A stretch of DNA of 20,953 nucleotides from NCBI RefSeq assembly GCF_000003815.2, contig NC_049989.1, positions 21,857,595 through 21,878,547 of the forward strand, in the 5' to 3' direction. Under the pieces are notes generated by a model. That model had not been told where the DNA came from. It did not search any database and saw only the letters and a list, made by a program, of their open reading frames with translations. Positions 8,847 through 17,238 of the stretch are shown in pieces. The translations under genes and the position numbers were made by a program. Numbering within the stretch: the stretch's first letter is position 1; every line of letters starts with the position of its first letter. The stretch comes from Branchiostoma floridae. Taxonomy: Eukaryota; Chordata; Leptocardii; Amphioxiformes; Branchiostomatidae.

Positions 8847-8910
8847 TACGCAATCGTTGATAGTCTTTTCGCAACGTTTCGGCTGCTTTTAATTGCCTTT
8901 ATCAGGCGTA
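8847..8910 (-). ncRNA. Degenerate hammerhead-ribozyme-like fold
   Basis: On the minus strand the order is TACGC, CTGATAAA, GGC, an 11-base loop, GCC, GAAA, CGTTG, a 12-base loop, CAACG, ATT, GCGTA. TACGC/GCGTA, GGC/GCC and CGTTG/CAACG give three stems around a junction with the hammerhead core layout (CUGAUGA, GAAA, UH). The core is imperfect: the catalytic G of CUGAUGA is A, an extra A follows it, and the cleavage-site strand is ATT rather than a two-base UH. It is probably inactive. Hammerheads of this kind occur in Penelope-like and other retroelements. Chance similarity, or decay from a common cctgataaaggc...gccgaaacg retroelement motif, cannot be excluded. Confidence 0.35.
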
Positions 8911-9460
8911 GTATTTGGACTGATTATCCAAAGGTGATTTTCTTTATTTGAGTACTTACCTGAAGGTTTATTCTAACTTACCTTTCAAGCTGGTTAGAAT
9001 ATCTTCTGTTGTCACATTCTTTCTACACAAGGAAGTCACGAAGGACTGTCGTGTTTTCTTGTCGCAGTTGTGCCTCCCATATGCGAGCTCTGTGTGGCCG
9101 TTCCTCGGTGGATTGTGATAAACAAGGTTTGATTAGTCTTACTTATATGGGCGTGTTGATTGTCTGACGCTGACGTCACGAGTAGGGCGAAGGCGCCATT
9201 TTAAAGGCGAGTTTGAAAGAGAATTGAATAACTAAAGGTGTCGACGCGTCGTCATGATTTGGGGTCTGTAGATAGCTTAAGTGATGATTAAAATGATGCT
9301 GCTGATCATGCCAATTATTTGCATGATTAATGAGGAAAGGTTATAAATCCGTTACACATGTAATGAGGAATATCGATAGATATCAATATTTAAGATTATT
9401 CATGGAAAATACTTTAATCTTCCATTGGTAGATAATGAGGATACCACTATTGCTGCATTT
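8911..9460. other. No gene recognised; a CRE and YY1-like site near 9170-9202
   Basis: Intergenic sequence. The part at 9165-9202 carries tgacgtcacg followed by ggcgccatttt, i.e. a CRE beside an inverted AAATGGCGCC (YY1-type) site. This resembles a core promoter, but no coding exon lies next to it. An AT-rich stretch with ttatttgcatgattaatga follows at 9315. Confidence 0.3.
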
Positions 9461-9468
9461 GATAGGTA

Positions 9469-9625
9469 CAGTAGAATCCAGTTAATTGCACAACGGATTA
9501 ACGCACACTTCCGTTAACTGCACGGAATCCCCATATCCCAAACCGGTGCGGTCAAGCTGGATAACTTCGCATTATTGCACCAGTCGGACAATTGCAAGAA
9601 ATTCACTGGCAAATAACTCAAGTAC
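9469..9625 (+). mobile_element. pogo/Tigger-like transposon end fragment
   Basis: TA then CAGTAGAATCCAGTTAATTG at 9467-9488 is the typical terminal sequence and TA target of pogo-type Tc1/mariner elements. The following repeated gttaa-ttgcac / ttaacgcac / gttaactgcac motifs are the subterminal pattern of such ends. The opposite end was not found, so this is a truncated or diverged copy. Confidence 0.4.
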
Positions 9626-9657
9626 AACCTTTATTGTGGATTTTTGTTCGTACAGAC

Positions 9658-9680
9658 AAGGAGGTTGATCAAACCTCCTT
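9658..9680. repeat. Perfect 9-bp palindrome (aaggaggtt / aacctcctt)
   Basis: Nine-base arms separated by five bases, directly before a short tandem repeat. It could be a transposon end or cruciform-forming site. Function unknown. Confidence 0.5.
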
Positions 9681-9690
9681 CCTTGGTACA

Positions 9691-9750
9691 AACGGTGTCT
9701 GGATAGTGTAAACGGTGTCTGGATAGTCTAAACGGTGTCTGGATAGTCTA
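9691..9750. repeat. Three tandem copies of a 20-bp unit (aacggtgtctggatagtnta)
   Basis: Three consecutive units differ only at one position (gtgta versus gtcta). A young minisatellite. Confidence 0.9.
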
Positions 9751-9751
9751 C

Positions 9752-10464
9752 ATTATATTTGACAAAAATAAATTGTTTTATTGAGTTTCACCACGCTGCT
9801 TTTCTAAAAGACTTTCTTAAGACTTAAATTACCATGTTGTAGGTCTTTTTACAAATACAACAGACATAAAGTACTAGGTGCAGAATTAGTAAATGTGCTT
9901 GATAGGGAGAAAATAGTTGTGCCAATACAAAGTCAGGAGTCAGAATAGTCTGTATTAGATTTGACGGAAATGACTTCCTTACTGAGTTACACCGCCTTCT
10001 TATTCGTTACTCTTACAGTACATGTAACTAAGCATACTCCTCTCTGTTGTAGTTTTAAGTACATTTACAGATACCGCGTTATCGTTTGTAGGATGTTAAT
10101 ACAAAGTCAGGCGTCAGAATCTAATCCTTATTCTTTACTCTTACAGTACTGCTAACAAAGTAAGCTCCTCTCTTTTGCAAGATTCTTTACACTATGTACA
10201 TGTGCATGTATTGTTTTCGCTGTGATCTAAATAAAGTCTTCCAAGCCTCCATAAATATCTGTTTACAAATAAGGCACCTTAAACTATGACATTAGCCCAC
10301 AATGCACCACAACCGTAGATGAGCACTTGGAACTGTGAGAAGGTTTATTCTCACACATTGGTGGAACACAAGTAACACTAGTGTTCTTACATCCATTCTC
10401 TCTAGGGCATTACTGGTATAAATAAAGGTTACTACTACTACTACTCTGTTACAATTTGTGCATA
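9752..10464 (-). other. 3' flank / probable 3' UTR of zinc-finger gene 1, internally duplicated
   Basis: The phrase tctacattagatttgacagaaatg...ttattgagtt occurs in variants near 9748, 9950 and, downstream of gene 2, near 15210. An internal partial duplication of about 150 bp pairs 9924-10050 with 10098-10190 (aatacaaagtcaggngtcagaat, ttactcttacagtac). Sharing with the gene 2 flank shows that the 3' region belongs to the duplicated unit. A minus-strand AATAAA near 10343-10348, about 220 bases past the stop, is a possible poly(A) signal. Confidence 0.5.
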
Positions 10465-10550
10465 TATATGTATGGCTGGATAACCTGCCCTCCGCACAAA
10501 TTTAGGGTTTCTATTTAGCGTGCTTGGTTAGTTGACATATATCTGATTTC
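10465..10550 (-). pseudogene. Decayed twentieth zinc finger of gene 1
   Basis: Beyond the gene 1 stop, the bases still follow the finger pattern (tatggctggataa, a short deletion, gcacaaatttagggttt, then tgcttggttagttgacatat), with stops and missing cysteines. The part ending ctgatttcaaggcaactg also resembles the tail of gene 2 (ctgatttcagagctgg near 15318). The array was therefore once longer. Confidence 0.55.
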
Positions 10551-10565
10551 AAGGCAACTGAATGC

Positions 10566-12344
10566 TTACTTACTACTTTCTACCCGAGTATGTGTTCTCA
10601 TATGGCTGGATAAGTTAGCCTTGTAAGCCGTCCTGTACCCACACTCCCCACACATGTAGGGTTTCTCACCGGTGTGTTTTACTTGATGTTGCTTTAACTT
10701 GGATTTCTGTGCAGCAGAATAATCACACTGGTCACACTTGTAGGGTTTTTCACCTGTATGAGTTCTCAAATGTCTTGAAAGGCTACTTCTGTCCGCTGTC
10801 CTATACCCACACTCCCCACACATGTAGGGTTTCTCTCCAGTGTGTTTGGTTAGATGACTGTCCATGGTGTTCTTGTGTGCTGCAGAAAAGTCACACTGGT
10901 CACACTTGTAGGGTCTTTCACCAGTGTGAGTTCGCATATGTCTGTATAAGTTAGACTTATGAGATGCCTTGTACCCACACTCATCACACATGTAGGGTTT
11001 TTCGTTAGTGTGTTTTGCAGCTATATGCGAGTCCAAACTGATTTTCTGTGCTGCAGAATAGTCACACCTGTCACACATGTAGGGTTTCTCACCGGTGTGT
11101 TTTACTTGATGTTGCTTTAACTTGGATTTCTCTGCAGCAGAATAATCACACTGGTCACACTTGTAGGGTTTTTCACCTGTATGAGTTCTCAAATGTCTTG
11201 AAAGGTGACTTCTGTCTGCTGACCTGTACCCACACTCCCCACACATGTAGGGTTTCTCTCCAGTGTGTTTGGCTTGATGACTGTCCATAATGGACTTGTG
11301 TGCTGCAGAAAAGTCACACTGGTCACACTTGTAGGGTCTTTCACCAGTATGAGTTCGCATATGTCGGTATAAGTTAGACTTATGAGATGCCTTGTACCCA
11401 CAGTCATCACACATGTAGGGCTTCTCTCCACTGTGTTTTGTTAGATGTTGGTCCAAACTTGATTTTTGTGCTGCAGAATAGTCACACTGGTCACACATGT
11501 AGGGTTTTTCACCTTTATGAGTTCTCATATGTCTGGATAGGTGACGCTTGTCTGCTGTCCTATGCCCACACTCATCACAGATGTAGACCTTCTCCCTGGT
11601 GAGTTTGGCAACATGTTGGTGCGAAGTACTTTTCAGTGCTGCAGAATAGTCACACTCCCCACACATGTAGGGTTTCTCACCGGAGTGTTTGGTTCGATGC
11701 TTGTACAAGCTTGACTTGTATGCAGCAGAAAACTCACACTGGTCACATTTGTAGGGTTTTTCACCTGTATGAGTTCTCATATGTTGGGATAAGTGAGCCT
11801 TCCTAGTTGCCCTGTATCCACACTCATCACACATGTAGGGCTTTTCACCGGTGTGTTTGACTGTGTGATGACTATCTAAGCTAGATTTCCGTGCCGCAGA
11901 ATAGTCACACTGGTCACACTTGTAGGGTTTCTCACCAGTATGACTTCTCATGTGTTTGGATAACGTAGACTTCCGAGCTGCCCTGTACCCACATTCCTCA
12001 CACATGTAGGGTTTCTCACCAGTGTGTTTGGCTATATGTTGGTCCAAGGTAGATTTCACCGCAGCAGAATAGTCACACTGGTCGCACTTGTAGGGTTTCT
12101 CACCAGTATGCATTCTCATATGTATGGATAATTTAGACTTCCAAGCTGACCTGTACCCACACTCCCCACACATGTAGGGCTTGTCTCCAGTATGTGTTTC
12201 TGGCTGATTGTCCAAACTGGTTTTAGTTCCTGCCAGCTTGTCTCCAAACTTGCTTGCATCTCCGTCCAATACAACTCCAGTAGGAGACGCACCACTGAAG
12301 TTCGGTGGAACAGCAGTGGGAGACCCATTACCTGGTTCCATCAT
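10566..12344 (-). CDS. C2H2 zinc-finger protein 1 (19 tandem fingers)
   Basis: 592 residues in one exon: an N-terminal leader of about 54 residues without KRAB, SCAN or BTB domain, then 19 C2H2 fingers to the C-terminus joined by TGEKP-type linkers. Finger types alternate (YMCGECGYR... and YKCDQCDYSAA...), implying growth by two-finger units. Finger 7 is degenerate: its last zinc-binding His is Leu (HVAKL) and its linker is TREKV. Fingers 10-13 are repeated almost unchanged as 15-18 (423 bp apart). Helix positions +1 and +2 are nearly always K and S, while -1, +3 and +6 vary, as expected for DNA-contact residues. It is probably a nuclear sequence-specific DNA-binding protein; target and effect are unknown. 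The start is chosen because gene 2 has the same start context (GNGSP) and both lie just after a conserved splice acceptor. Confidence 0.9.
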   Translation of the reverse strand: MMEPGNGSPTAVPPNFSGASPTGVVLDGDASKFGDKLAGTKTSLDNQPETHTGDKPYMCGECGYRSAWKSKLSIHMRMHTGEKPYKCDQCDYSAAVKSTLDQHIAKHTGEKPYMCEECGYRAARKSTLSKHMRSHTGEKPYKCDQCDYSAARKSSLDSHHTVKHTGEKPYMCDECGYRATRKAHLSQHMRTHTGEKPYKCDQCEFSAAYKSSLYKHRTKHSGEKPYMCGECDYSAALKSTSHQHVAKLTREKVYICDECGHRTADKRHLSRHMRTHKGEKPYMCDQCDYSAAQKSSLDQHLTKHSGEKPYMCDDCGYKASHKSNLYRHMRTHTGERPYKCDQCDFSAAHKSIMDSHQAKHTGEKPYMCGECGYRSADRSHLSRHLRTHTGEKPYKCDQCDYSAAEKSKLKQHQVKHTGEKPYMCDRCDYSAAQKISLDSHIAAKHTNEKPYMCDECGYKASHKSNLYRHMRTHTGERPYKCDQCDFSAAHKNTMDSHLTKHTGEKPYMCGECGYRTADRSSLSRHLRTHTGEKPYKCDQCDYSAAQKSKLKQHQVKHTGEKPYMCGECGYRTAYKANLSSHMRTHTRVESSK

Positions 12345-12372
12345 GTCTTACCTAAGCAATGGACAAAAAGTT
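12345..12372 (-). promoter_or_regulatory. Splice acceptor upstream of zinc-finger gene 1
   Basis: Minus strand actttttgtccattgcttag, then gtaagac and the ATG. The paralogue has actttttctctaatctag, gtcctac, ATG at the same spacing, which supports a real 3' splice site ending a 5' UTR intron (exon resumes at 12351). Confidence 0.7.
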
Positions 12373-12499
12373 TTAAAAATATAAAACACTCCAATGGAGA
12401 ATCTGATGTGTCAAGGGGATTTTTTCTTCTGATACCCAAAATGGTGACATCTGTTACAACGCTAATTGGTGCCCTAGTATTTTTGTATCGTAATTAGGC

Positions 12500-12745
12500 T
12501 ATTAAAAAAAATAACGGTAGGAGGGGGGTGGGGTGGAAGAGGCTGGATTGGAGGGGGGAGGGTTCAAGCATCTGGATTTGGAACGGGGGGGGGGGGAGCT
12601 ATAAATTTGGATTGGGAACTGAGGAGGGTTTGGGGCATTTTGAATTGGGAACCAGGAAGGGTTTGAGAAATTTCTGGATTGGAACAAGGGCAGGGACAAA
12701 AATTGATTTTCACGCTCCCCCTCCACTGTTATTTTTTGGAACGGC
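12500..12745. mobile_element. G-rich minisatellite bounded by short inverted repeats (MITE-like)
   Basis: The ends aaaaaataacggtaggaggg and, inverted, aaaaaataacagtggaggg form a ~25-bp inverted pair. Between them about five degenerate ~34-bp units (tggattgggaac...gggtttg) repeat, with G runs up to 12. It lies in the 5' UTR intron of gene 1. No target duplication could be fixed. Confidence 0.45.
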
Positions 12746-13084
12746 CCATTACAGTGGAGCTACCAGTTGTGGTGTTCAGAACAATTCAGGTTGATACCAA
12801 CTGGACATCCTGCAAGCCTGTGCGTTTTGAATAAAACTTGTCAAACTTGTCATAAAACCTGACCAACCTGTACTTCATTTTCATGAAAGAGCTTTAAGCA
12901 ACAGGCTTGATGCAAGCTCATTGTTTTCATAAATCATACGTACCTGCAAATCTACAGCTGACCACGCAATACGTACCTGCAAATATCTTGTCACTCTTCA
13001 CACCAGGTTTCTGCTTTTATTTCTGATAATACTCGAGCACCCCTCAGAGTTTGTTTCTAACAAAACCATTTTGCCTCGAAAGCC

Positions 13085-13195
13085 ATGGTGTGTAGTTTCG
13101 CCCCCTCCCCCTTTCCCAAGTTTATGACTCCAAAAAGTCTTACATTTAGTTCTGATTTGGTCCATAGCTGACATCTTAGAGGTTTTCTAAGGTCT
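13085..13195 (+). repeat. Third copy of a ~110-bp C-rich segment, inside the gene 1 intron
   Basis: tttcgccccctccccctttcccaag...ccaaaaagtctta...tggtccatag resembles 13635-13745 and 16866-16965, the flanks of the conserved 5' exons. One extra copy within the intron suggests a local duplication or a dispersed repeat. Confidence 0.55.
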
Positions 13196-13783
13196 CATAA
13201 CACAGTATTTATCCGAAAGTAGTTCGGGTTAAAATAGTGCACCGCAGTACTTGCAAAGGCCGTAGTTATTATTCCGTGTACAACAGCGAGGTGGAAACTG
13301 TGGTGAATGGTAGAGGAATATATCGTTGTTGATACGGTATAAGTTGGATTACGTCGCTCTTCGGCCAGCGGGAATTTGCGCCTTGATACTGTTACCGGCA
13401 CTTCCTGTTCGTCAAAGTGTCTTTTAAGGAAAAACGAGCAGGCAAATCTATGCTCATTTTCAGATATTTTGTAGGTTGTACCCTCGACTTCAACATACTA
13501 AATTCTTGTAAATTGTATCTGCACCTTTCTATAGATTTTGAGTCGTCGAACCACTTCACTTTGGGGTCCTTAACCATGTAAATCCCCATAGGCGAAAAAC
13601 TGTGTTCTGAGACCTCTAACAGAAACGTGACGTGTAACTTTGCCCCCCTCCCCCTCCCAAATTTCCTCACCCCCAAAAAGTCTTATATATTCCGTCCTAA
13701 TGTGGCCCATACACCATAGAGATGACCTATGGCTACTCTGCTTCACGATAAGGCAGTCAGTTTAGCATAATTCCAGTTTTTAC

Positions 13784-13960
13784 CTGCTTCCAGTGCTGAT
13801 TCTTACCTTTGCACAATCCCGCAGGCGTTTTCTACCTAAGCGAACCAAGGGGTGAAAAACAAGAACCGGTTTTTCCGAAATCCCTTCTTGTGGGGTGAAA
13901 GGTCAAATTCTACGCCTCGTTACCCGTTTAGTGTGACAAAGTTCTGCCTACATAGTAGAA
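13784..13960 (-). other. Conserved 5' non-coding exon and promoter-proximal region of zinc-finger gene 1
   Basis: Matches 17020-17180 upstream of gene 2 (cgcttgcgggattgtg, cactggaagcag, ccttggttcgctt). On the minus strand it ends at one of two candidate donors: aag|gtaagaatca (exon end 13807) or gcag|gtaaaaactg (exon end 13784). The first fits the consensus better here. A nuclear-receptor half-site AAAGGTCA lies at 13898-13905. The transcription start is not visible. Confidence 0.5.
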
Positions 13961-14149
13961 CATTTTTGTAATATTATTTCGTATTTAATGACACATTGTA
14001 GGTTAGGCTTGCTGGCACTCCTGATTTTTTTTTCCTATTGATTATTGAACGTCTGTATAATGATTTGTATTGTATGTTTGATTGTTTGTAAGTTGACTTA
14101 TATGGGCAGTCAGCCGTTGGGGATCGGGCGTCGGCATGGTGAGCAAACA

Positions 14150-14330
14150 AAGCCATGGTAATACGTAACGTGATTGGCTGATAGCTTCCCAGCGGCCATT
14201 GCGGGACAGCTTTAGCCTGTTTAAAGCTCTCTCATCGCCTGTTCTCTGATTGGCTGGCAGCTGGTTTGTGGTGACGCCCCCGGTACCCATATATTAACCT
14301 CAGGCAAGCAGAGGTGAAAACAGATGGAGT
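14150..14330. promoter_or_regulatory. Promoter-like region with two inverted CCAAT boxes
   Basis: gattggctg occurs twice (near 14171 and 14247), followed by a GC-rich stretch and a TATA-like catatatta near 14287. CCAAT pairs are common in animal promoters. No coding exon was found on either side, so it could serve an upstream exon of gene 1 or be fortuitous. Confidence 0.3.
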
Positions 14331-15140
14331 CCCTTTGCGTAGGAGAATGAGTCTCCTAGGCTGGGTTCCCTCATCTGACAGCCTTTGATACTATCTTACC
14401 TTACGCTACCGTAGAATCTGCTTGGTGACTATATTCAGTAGAACCTCAAGGTTTATTATCACATAAACACACTCGCTATTCGGTTTATTGTCTGTAACGT
14501 TATATTATGTATCCTTTTTTTGTAGTTTATAGTTGACAATACGAAACTCATTGTTCTTTTTGTCGTGTCAACAAAGCGTGCATGTTAACCATATTAACTT
14601 AGAAGGGTTGCACTATCTTCTATGTCTCTAAATTCTTTTTCTCTATCATCTTCGTTAGAAAGTTTGTATCGCACCTGGAGACCTTTTTAGAACCTGGAGG
14701 TAGAATGGAGGGTTTATCCGATAGGCATGTTCACAGTGGCTTGGGGTGCAGTAAAGTGTGTGTGTGTGGGGGGGGGGGGGGTGCTGTGTTCAGTAGTGTA
14801 TGAAGAACAGTGGGAGCACTATATACAATACTACTGTCAAACTAACACCACTGTCCCTGATTATTACAATGCTGGATTACTACAATGCCCATCACTGGAA
14901 AATATTCACCTTCGGCCTGTTCTTTTATCAAACTTTTTTTTTATTTCAGCTTGTAGAAATCACCATACTACTAATATCAAATTGAGCCTGCTCTTACAAA
15001 TCAGAAAAGACAGTCACTTGATTTCACATAAGTTTACTTCACAGTTCATCACATTAAACACTCCGGGTGTAGCACAATCATAAGTGTACAAATAGTGTAC
15101 AGGTTAGTAAACAAGTTAGAAAGTAAAGAGCCACTAATGT
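14331..15140. other. No gene recognised between the two zinc-finger genes
   Basis: Contains a second pogo-like start (cagtagaacctc, 14436), a G run at 14768-14781 after a short TG repeat, and two agtgtaca copies near 15083-15100. The open frame 14727-15083 runs through the G run and has no family features. Confidence 0.4.
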
Positions 15141-15279
15141 CATGTACACTTCTTACACTTCAGCACAACATGTTGTAGGATGTCAGTTGAAAGCTAAGCA
15201 TCAGGATTGTCTACATTAGATTTGACAGAAATGTTTTTGTTATTGAGTTACCCCATGCTCTATTAATTTAACTTACAGT

Positions 15280-15372
15280 ATTTCTAACAGCGCAAACACT
15301 TCTTGGTTGACATCTGATTTCAGAGCTGGACACTCACACTGCTCACACAGGTATTTTCTCACCTGTATGGGT
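15280..15372 (-). CDS. C-terminal end of zinc-finger protein 2, frame-shifted (beyond the gap)
   Basis: The minus strand leaving the gap reads THTGEK, then in this frame IPV and a stop. In the next frame it reads YLCEQCECPALKSDVNQEVFA, which looks like a final degenerate finger. The linker proline codon appears reduced from three bases to one. The protein may end at the first stop, or this may be decay or a sequencing error beside the gap. Confidence 0.45.
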
Positions 15373-15472
15373 NNNNNNNNNNNNNNNNNNNNNNNNNNNN
15401 NNNNNNNNNNNNNNNNNNNNNNNNNNNNNNNNNNNNNNNNNNNNNNNNNNNNNNNNNNNNNNNNNNNNNNNN
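15373..15472. other. Assembly gap of 100 N in zinc-finger gene 2
   Basis: Exactly 100 N in the middle of near-identical finger repeats, where assembly is expected to fail. An unknown number of fingers is missing. Confidence 0.95.
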
Positions 15473-15473
15473 T

Positions 15474-16526
15474 TCAAGCTGGACTTATCCCAGCAGAATA
15501 GTCACACCGGTCACACTTGTACCGGTCACCAGTATGAGTTCTCATATGTTTGAATAAATGAGATTTTTTAGTTGTCCTGTATCCACACTCCCCACACATG
15601 TAGGGCTTATCACCGGTGTGTTTGGCAACATGTTGGTCCAAAGTAGACTTATGTGCTGCAGAATAGTCACACTGGTCACACTTGTAGGGTTTTTCTCCTG
15701 TATGAGTTCTCATATGTTGGGATAAGTGAGACTTCCAAACTGCCCTGTACCCGCACTCCCCACACATGTAGGGTTTGTCACCGGTGTGTTTGGCAACATG
15801 TTGGTCCAAAGTAGACTTATGTGCTGCAGAATAGTCACACTGGTCACACTTGTAGGGTTTTTCTCCTGTATGAGTTCTCATATGTTGGGATAAGTGAGAC
15901 TTCCAAACTGCCCTGTACCCGCACTCCCCACACATGTAGGGCTTATCACCGGTGTGTTTGGCAACATGTTGGTCCAAAGTAGACTTATGTGCAGCAGAAT
16001 AGTCACACTGGTCACACTTATAGGGTTTTTCTCCTGTATGAGTTCTCATATGTTGGGATAAGTGAGACTTCCAAACTGCCCTGTACCCACATTCCCCACA
16101 CATGTAGGGTTTCTCACCAGTGTGCTTGGCAACATGTTGGTCCAAATTAGATTTCTCTGCAGCAGAATAGTCACACTGGTCACACCTGTAGGGCTTTTCT
16201 CCTGTATGAGTTCTCATATGTTTGGATAAGCCACCCTTCCCAGCAGTCCTATACCCACACTCCCCACACATGTAGGGTTTGTCCTCTGTATGGGTTTTCA
16301 TATGTCTGGTTAGGTTACGTTTGTGAGCTGCCCTGTACCCACACTCCCCACACATGTAGGGTTTCTCTCCAGTTTGTGTTTCTGGCTCTTTGTCCGAACT
16401 ACCTTTGTTTCCTGTCAGCTTGTCTTTAAACAAACTTGCATCTCTGTCCAATAAAACTTCAGTAGGAGACCCAGCACAGTGTTTCTCAGGAACAGCCATG
16501 GGAGACCCATTACCTGCCCCTGCCAT
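15474..16526 (-). CDS. C2H2 zinc-finger protein 2 (paralogue; 3' end in gap)
   Basis: 350 readable residues: a leader like that of gene 1 (GNGSP, GSPT, DAS.F.DKL, PET.TGEKPYMCGECGYR), then ten complete fingers and part of an eleventh. Fingers 4-5, 6-7 and 8-9 are the same two-finger unit (168 bp), nearly base-identical, so array growth was recent. The linker after finger 10 lacks one residue (TGDRYKC instead of TGEKPYKC). Finger 11 reads CDRCDYSAG and then hits a TGA at the gap edge. Losing one base there explains it, because aag-tcc-agc-ttg (KSSL) is present in another frame. The gene therefore probably continued through the gap, and the stop is likely an error or decay. Role as for the paralogue: predicted nuclear DNA binding, target unknown. 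Confidence 0.85.
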   Translation of the reverse strand: MAGAGNGSPMAVPEKHCAGSPTEVLLDRDASLFKDKLTGNKGSSDKEPETQTGEKPYMCGECGYRAAHKRNLTRHMKTHTEDKPYMCGECGYRTAGKGGLSKHMRTHTGEKPYRCDQCDYSAAEKSNLDQHVAKHTGEKPYMCGECGYRAVWKSHLSQHMRTHTGEKPYKCDQCDYSAAHKSTLDQHVAKHTGDKPYMCGECGYRAVWKSHLSQHMRTHTGEKPYKCDQCDYSAAHKSTLDQHVAKHTGDKPYMCGECGYRAVWKSHLSQHMRTHTGEKPYKCDQCDYSAAHKSTLDQHVAKHTGDKPYMCGECGYRTTKKSHLFKHMRTHTGDRYKCDRCDYSAGISPA

Positions 16527-16553
16527 GTAGGACCTAGATTAGAGAAAAAGTTT
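16527..16553 (-). promoter_or_regulatory. Splice acceptor upstream of zinc-finger gene 2
   Basis: Minus strand actttttctctaatctag followed by gtcctac and the ATG at 16526, matching the gene 1 acceptor. With the donor at 17020 it defines an intron of about 486 bp (16534-17019), compared with about 1.4 kb in gene 1. Confidence 0.7.
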
Positions 16554-17019
16554 GAAAGAACACAACAATCGGGAATTCAACAAGAGAGTCCGCAATATTT
16601 TTTTTTGTTGATGCAAAAAGCGCATAGTTGTTATAGTAACTGTCCGGCATCGAATCGTAATGACGTTAAAACCTGACCCACTTGTATTTTTGTTTTCCTC
16701 CATCGCCCCCAGCCTCATCATTTTCATCCAAATGTACCGCCACGTATACATGTCCTGCACATGTTGACAAGCTTTACATGTTTTTATTGAACGTTTATCA
16801 TTTTGATGATTATATAGCTGCCATCCTTTTGGAATGCTAACAGAAAATCATTTAATACCCTCGAAAGACGTGACGTGTACTTTGGCCCCCCTCCCCCTTC
16901 CCTCACCCCCCACAAGTCTTCCATTCCGCCATAACATGGTCTAGAGATTACCATACAGATATCCTATAGCTACTCTGCTTCATGATAAGGCAGTCATTTG
17001 GTATAATCCAAGTTCTTAC

Positions 17020-17180
17020 CTGCTTCCAGTGTTGATTTTTACCTTCACACAATCCCGCAAGCGTCTTCCAAGCGAACCAAGGAGTGAAAGGTCAACCTAT
17101 CGGGAGGTGAAAGGTCACATGTGAATCTGGTTACCCGATTTCGTGTCTGAGATGGTCTGCCTACATTGTAAAAGTCGCAC
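17020..17180 (-). other. Conserved 5' non-coding exon and promoter-proximal region of zinc-finger gene 2
   Basis: Homologous to 13784-13960. Candidate donors are gcag|gtaagaactt (exon end 17020) and aag|gtaaaaatca (exon end 17043); here the first has the better consensus. Two AAAGGTCA half-sites (17087-17094 and 17110-17117) lie in direct orientation, against one in gene 1. Confidence 0.5.
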
Positions 17181-17193
17181 CCATATGCTGACC

Positions 17194-17224
17194 TAGCCTC
17201 CTTCACCTACTCTCCAAGCAGAGG
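17194..17224 (+). repeat. End sequence shared with the MULE-like transposon
   Basis: TAGCCTCCTTCACC here is identical to the first 14 bases of the element at 3407, with weaker similarity beyond (tctcc...agcagagg). It may be a terminal fragment of a related family. It starts about 10 bases past the end of the homology between the two zinc-finger units. Confidence 0.35.
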
Positions 17225-17238
17225 TTTAACCTGGAATC

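Noticed and set aside
9691-9750. CRISPR-like array
   Set aside because: The three 20-bp units are contiguous with no spacers, and the sequence is animal. It is a minisatellite.
10709-11602. Several 70-100-codon open frames overlapping the finger array on both strands
   Set aside because: Their periodic Cys/His content comes from reading the finger repeats in wrong frames.
14436-14480. Second pogo-like end (cagtagaacctc)
   Set aside because: Only 12 bases fit, there is no TA directly before it and no partner end, so I did not annotate an element.
15307-15501. ORF spanning the second N gap on the plus strand
   Set aside because: It exists only because N was translated through, and the real signal is the minus-strand zinc-finger frame.
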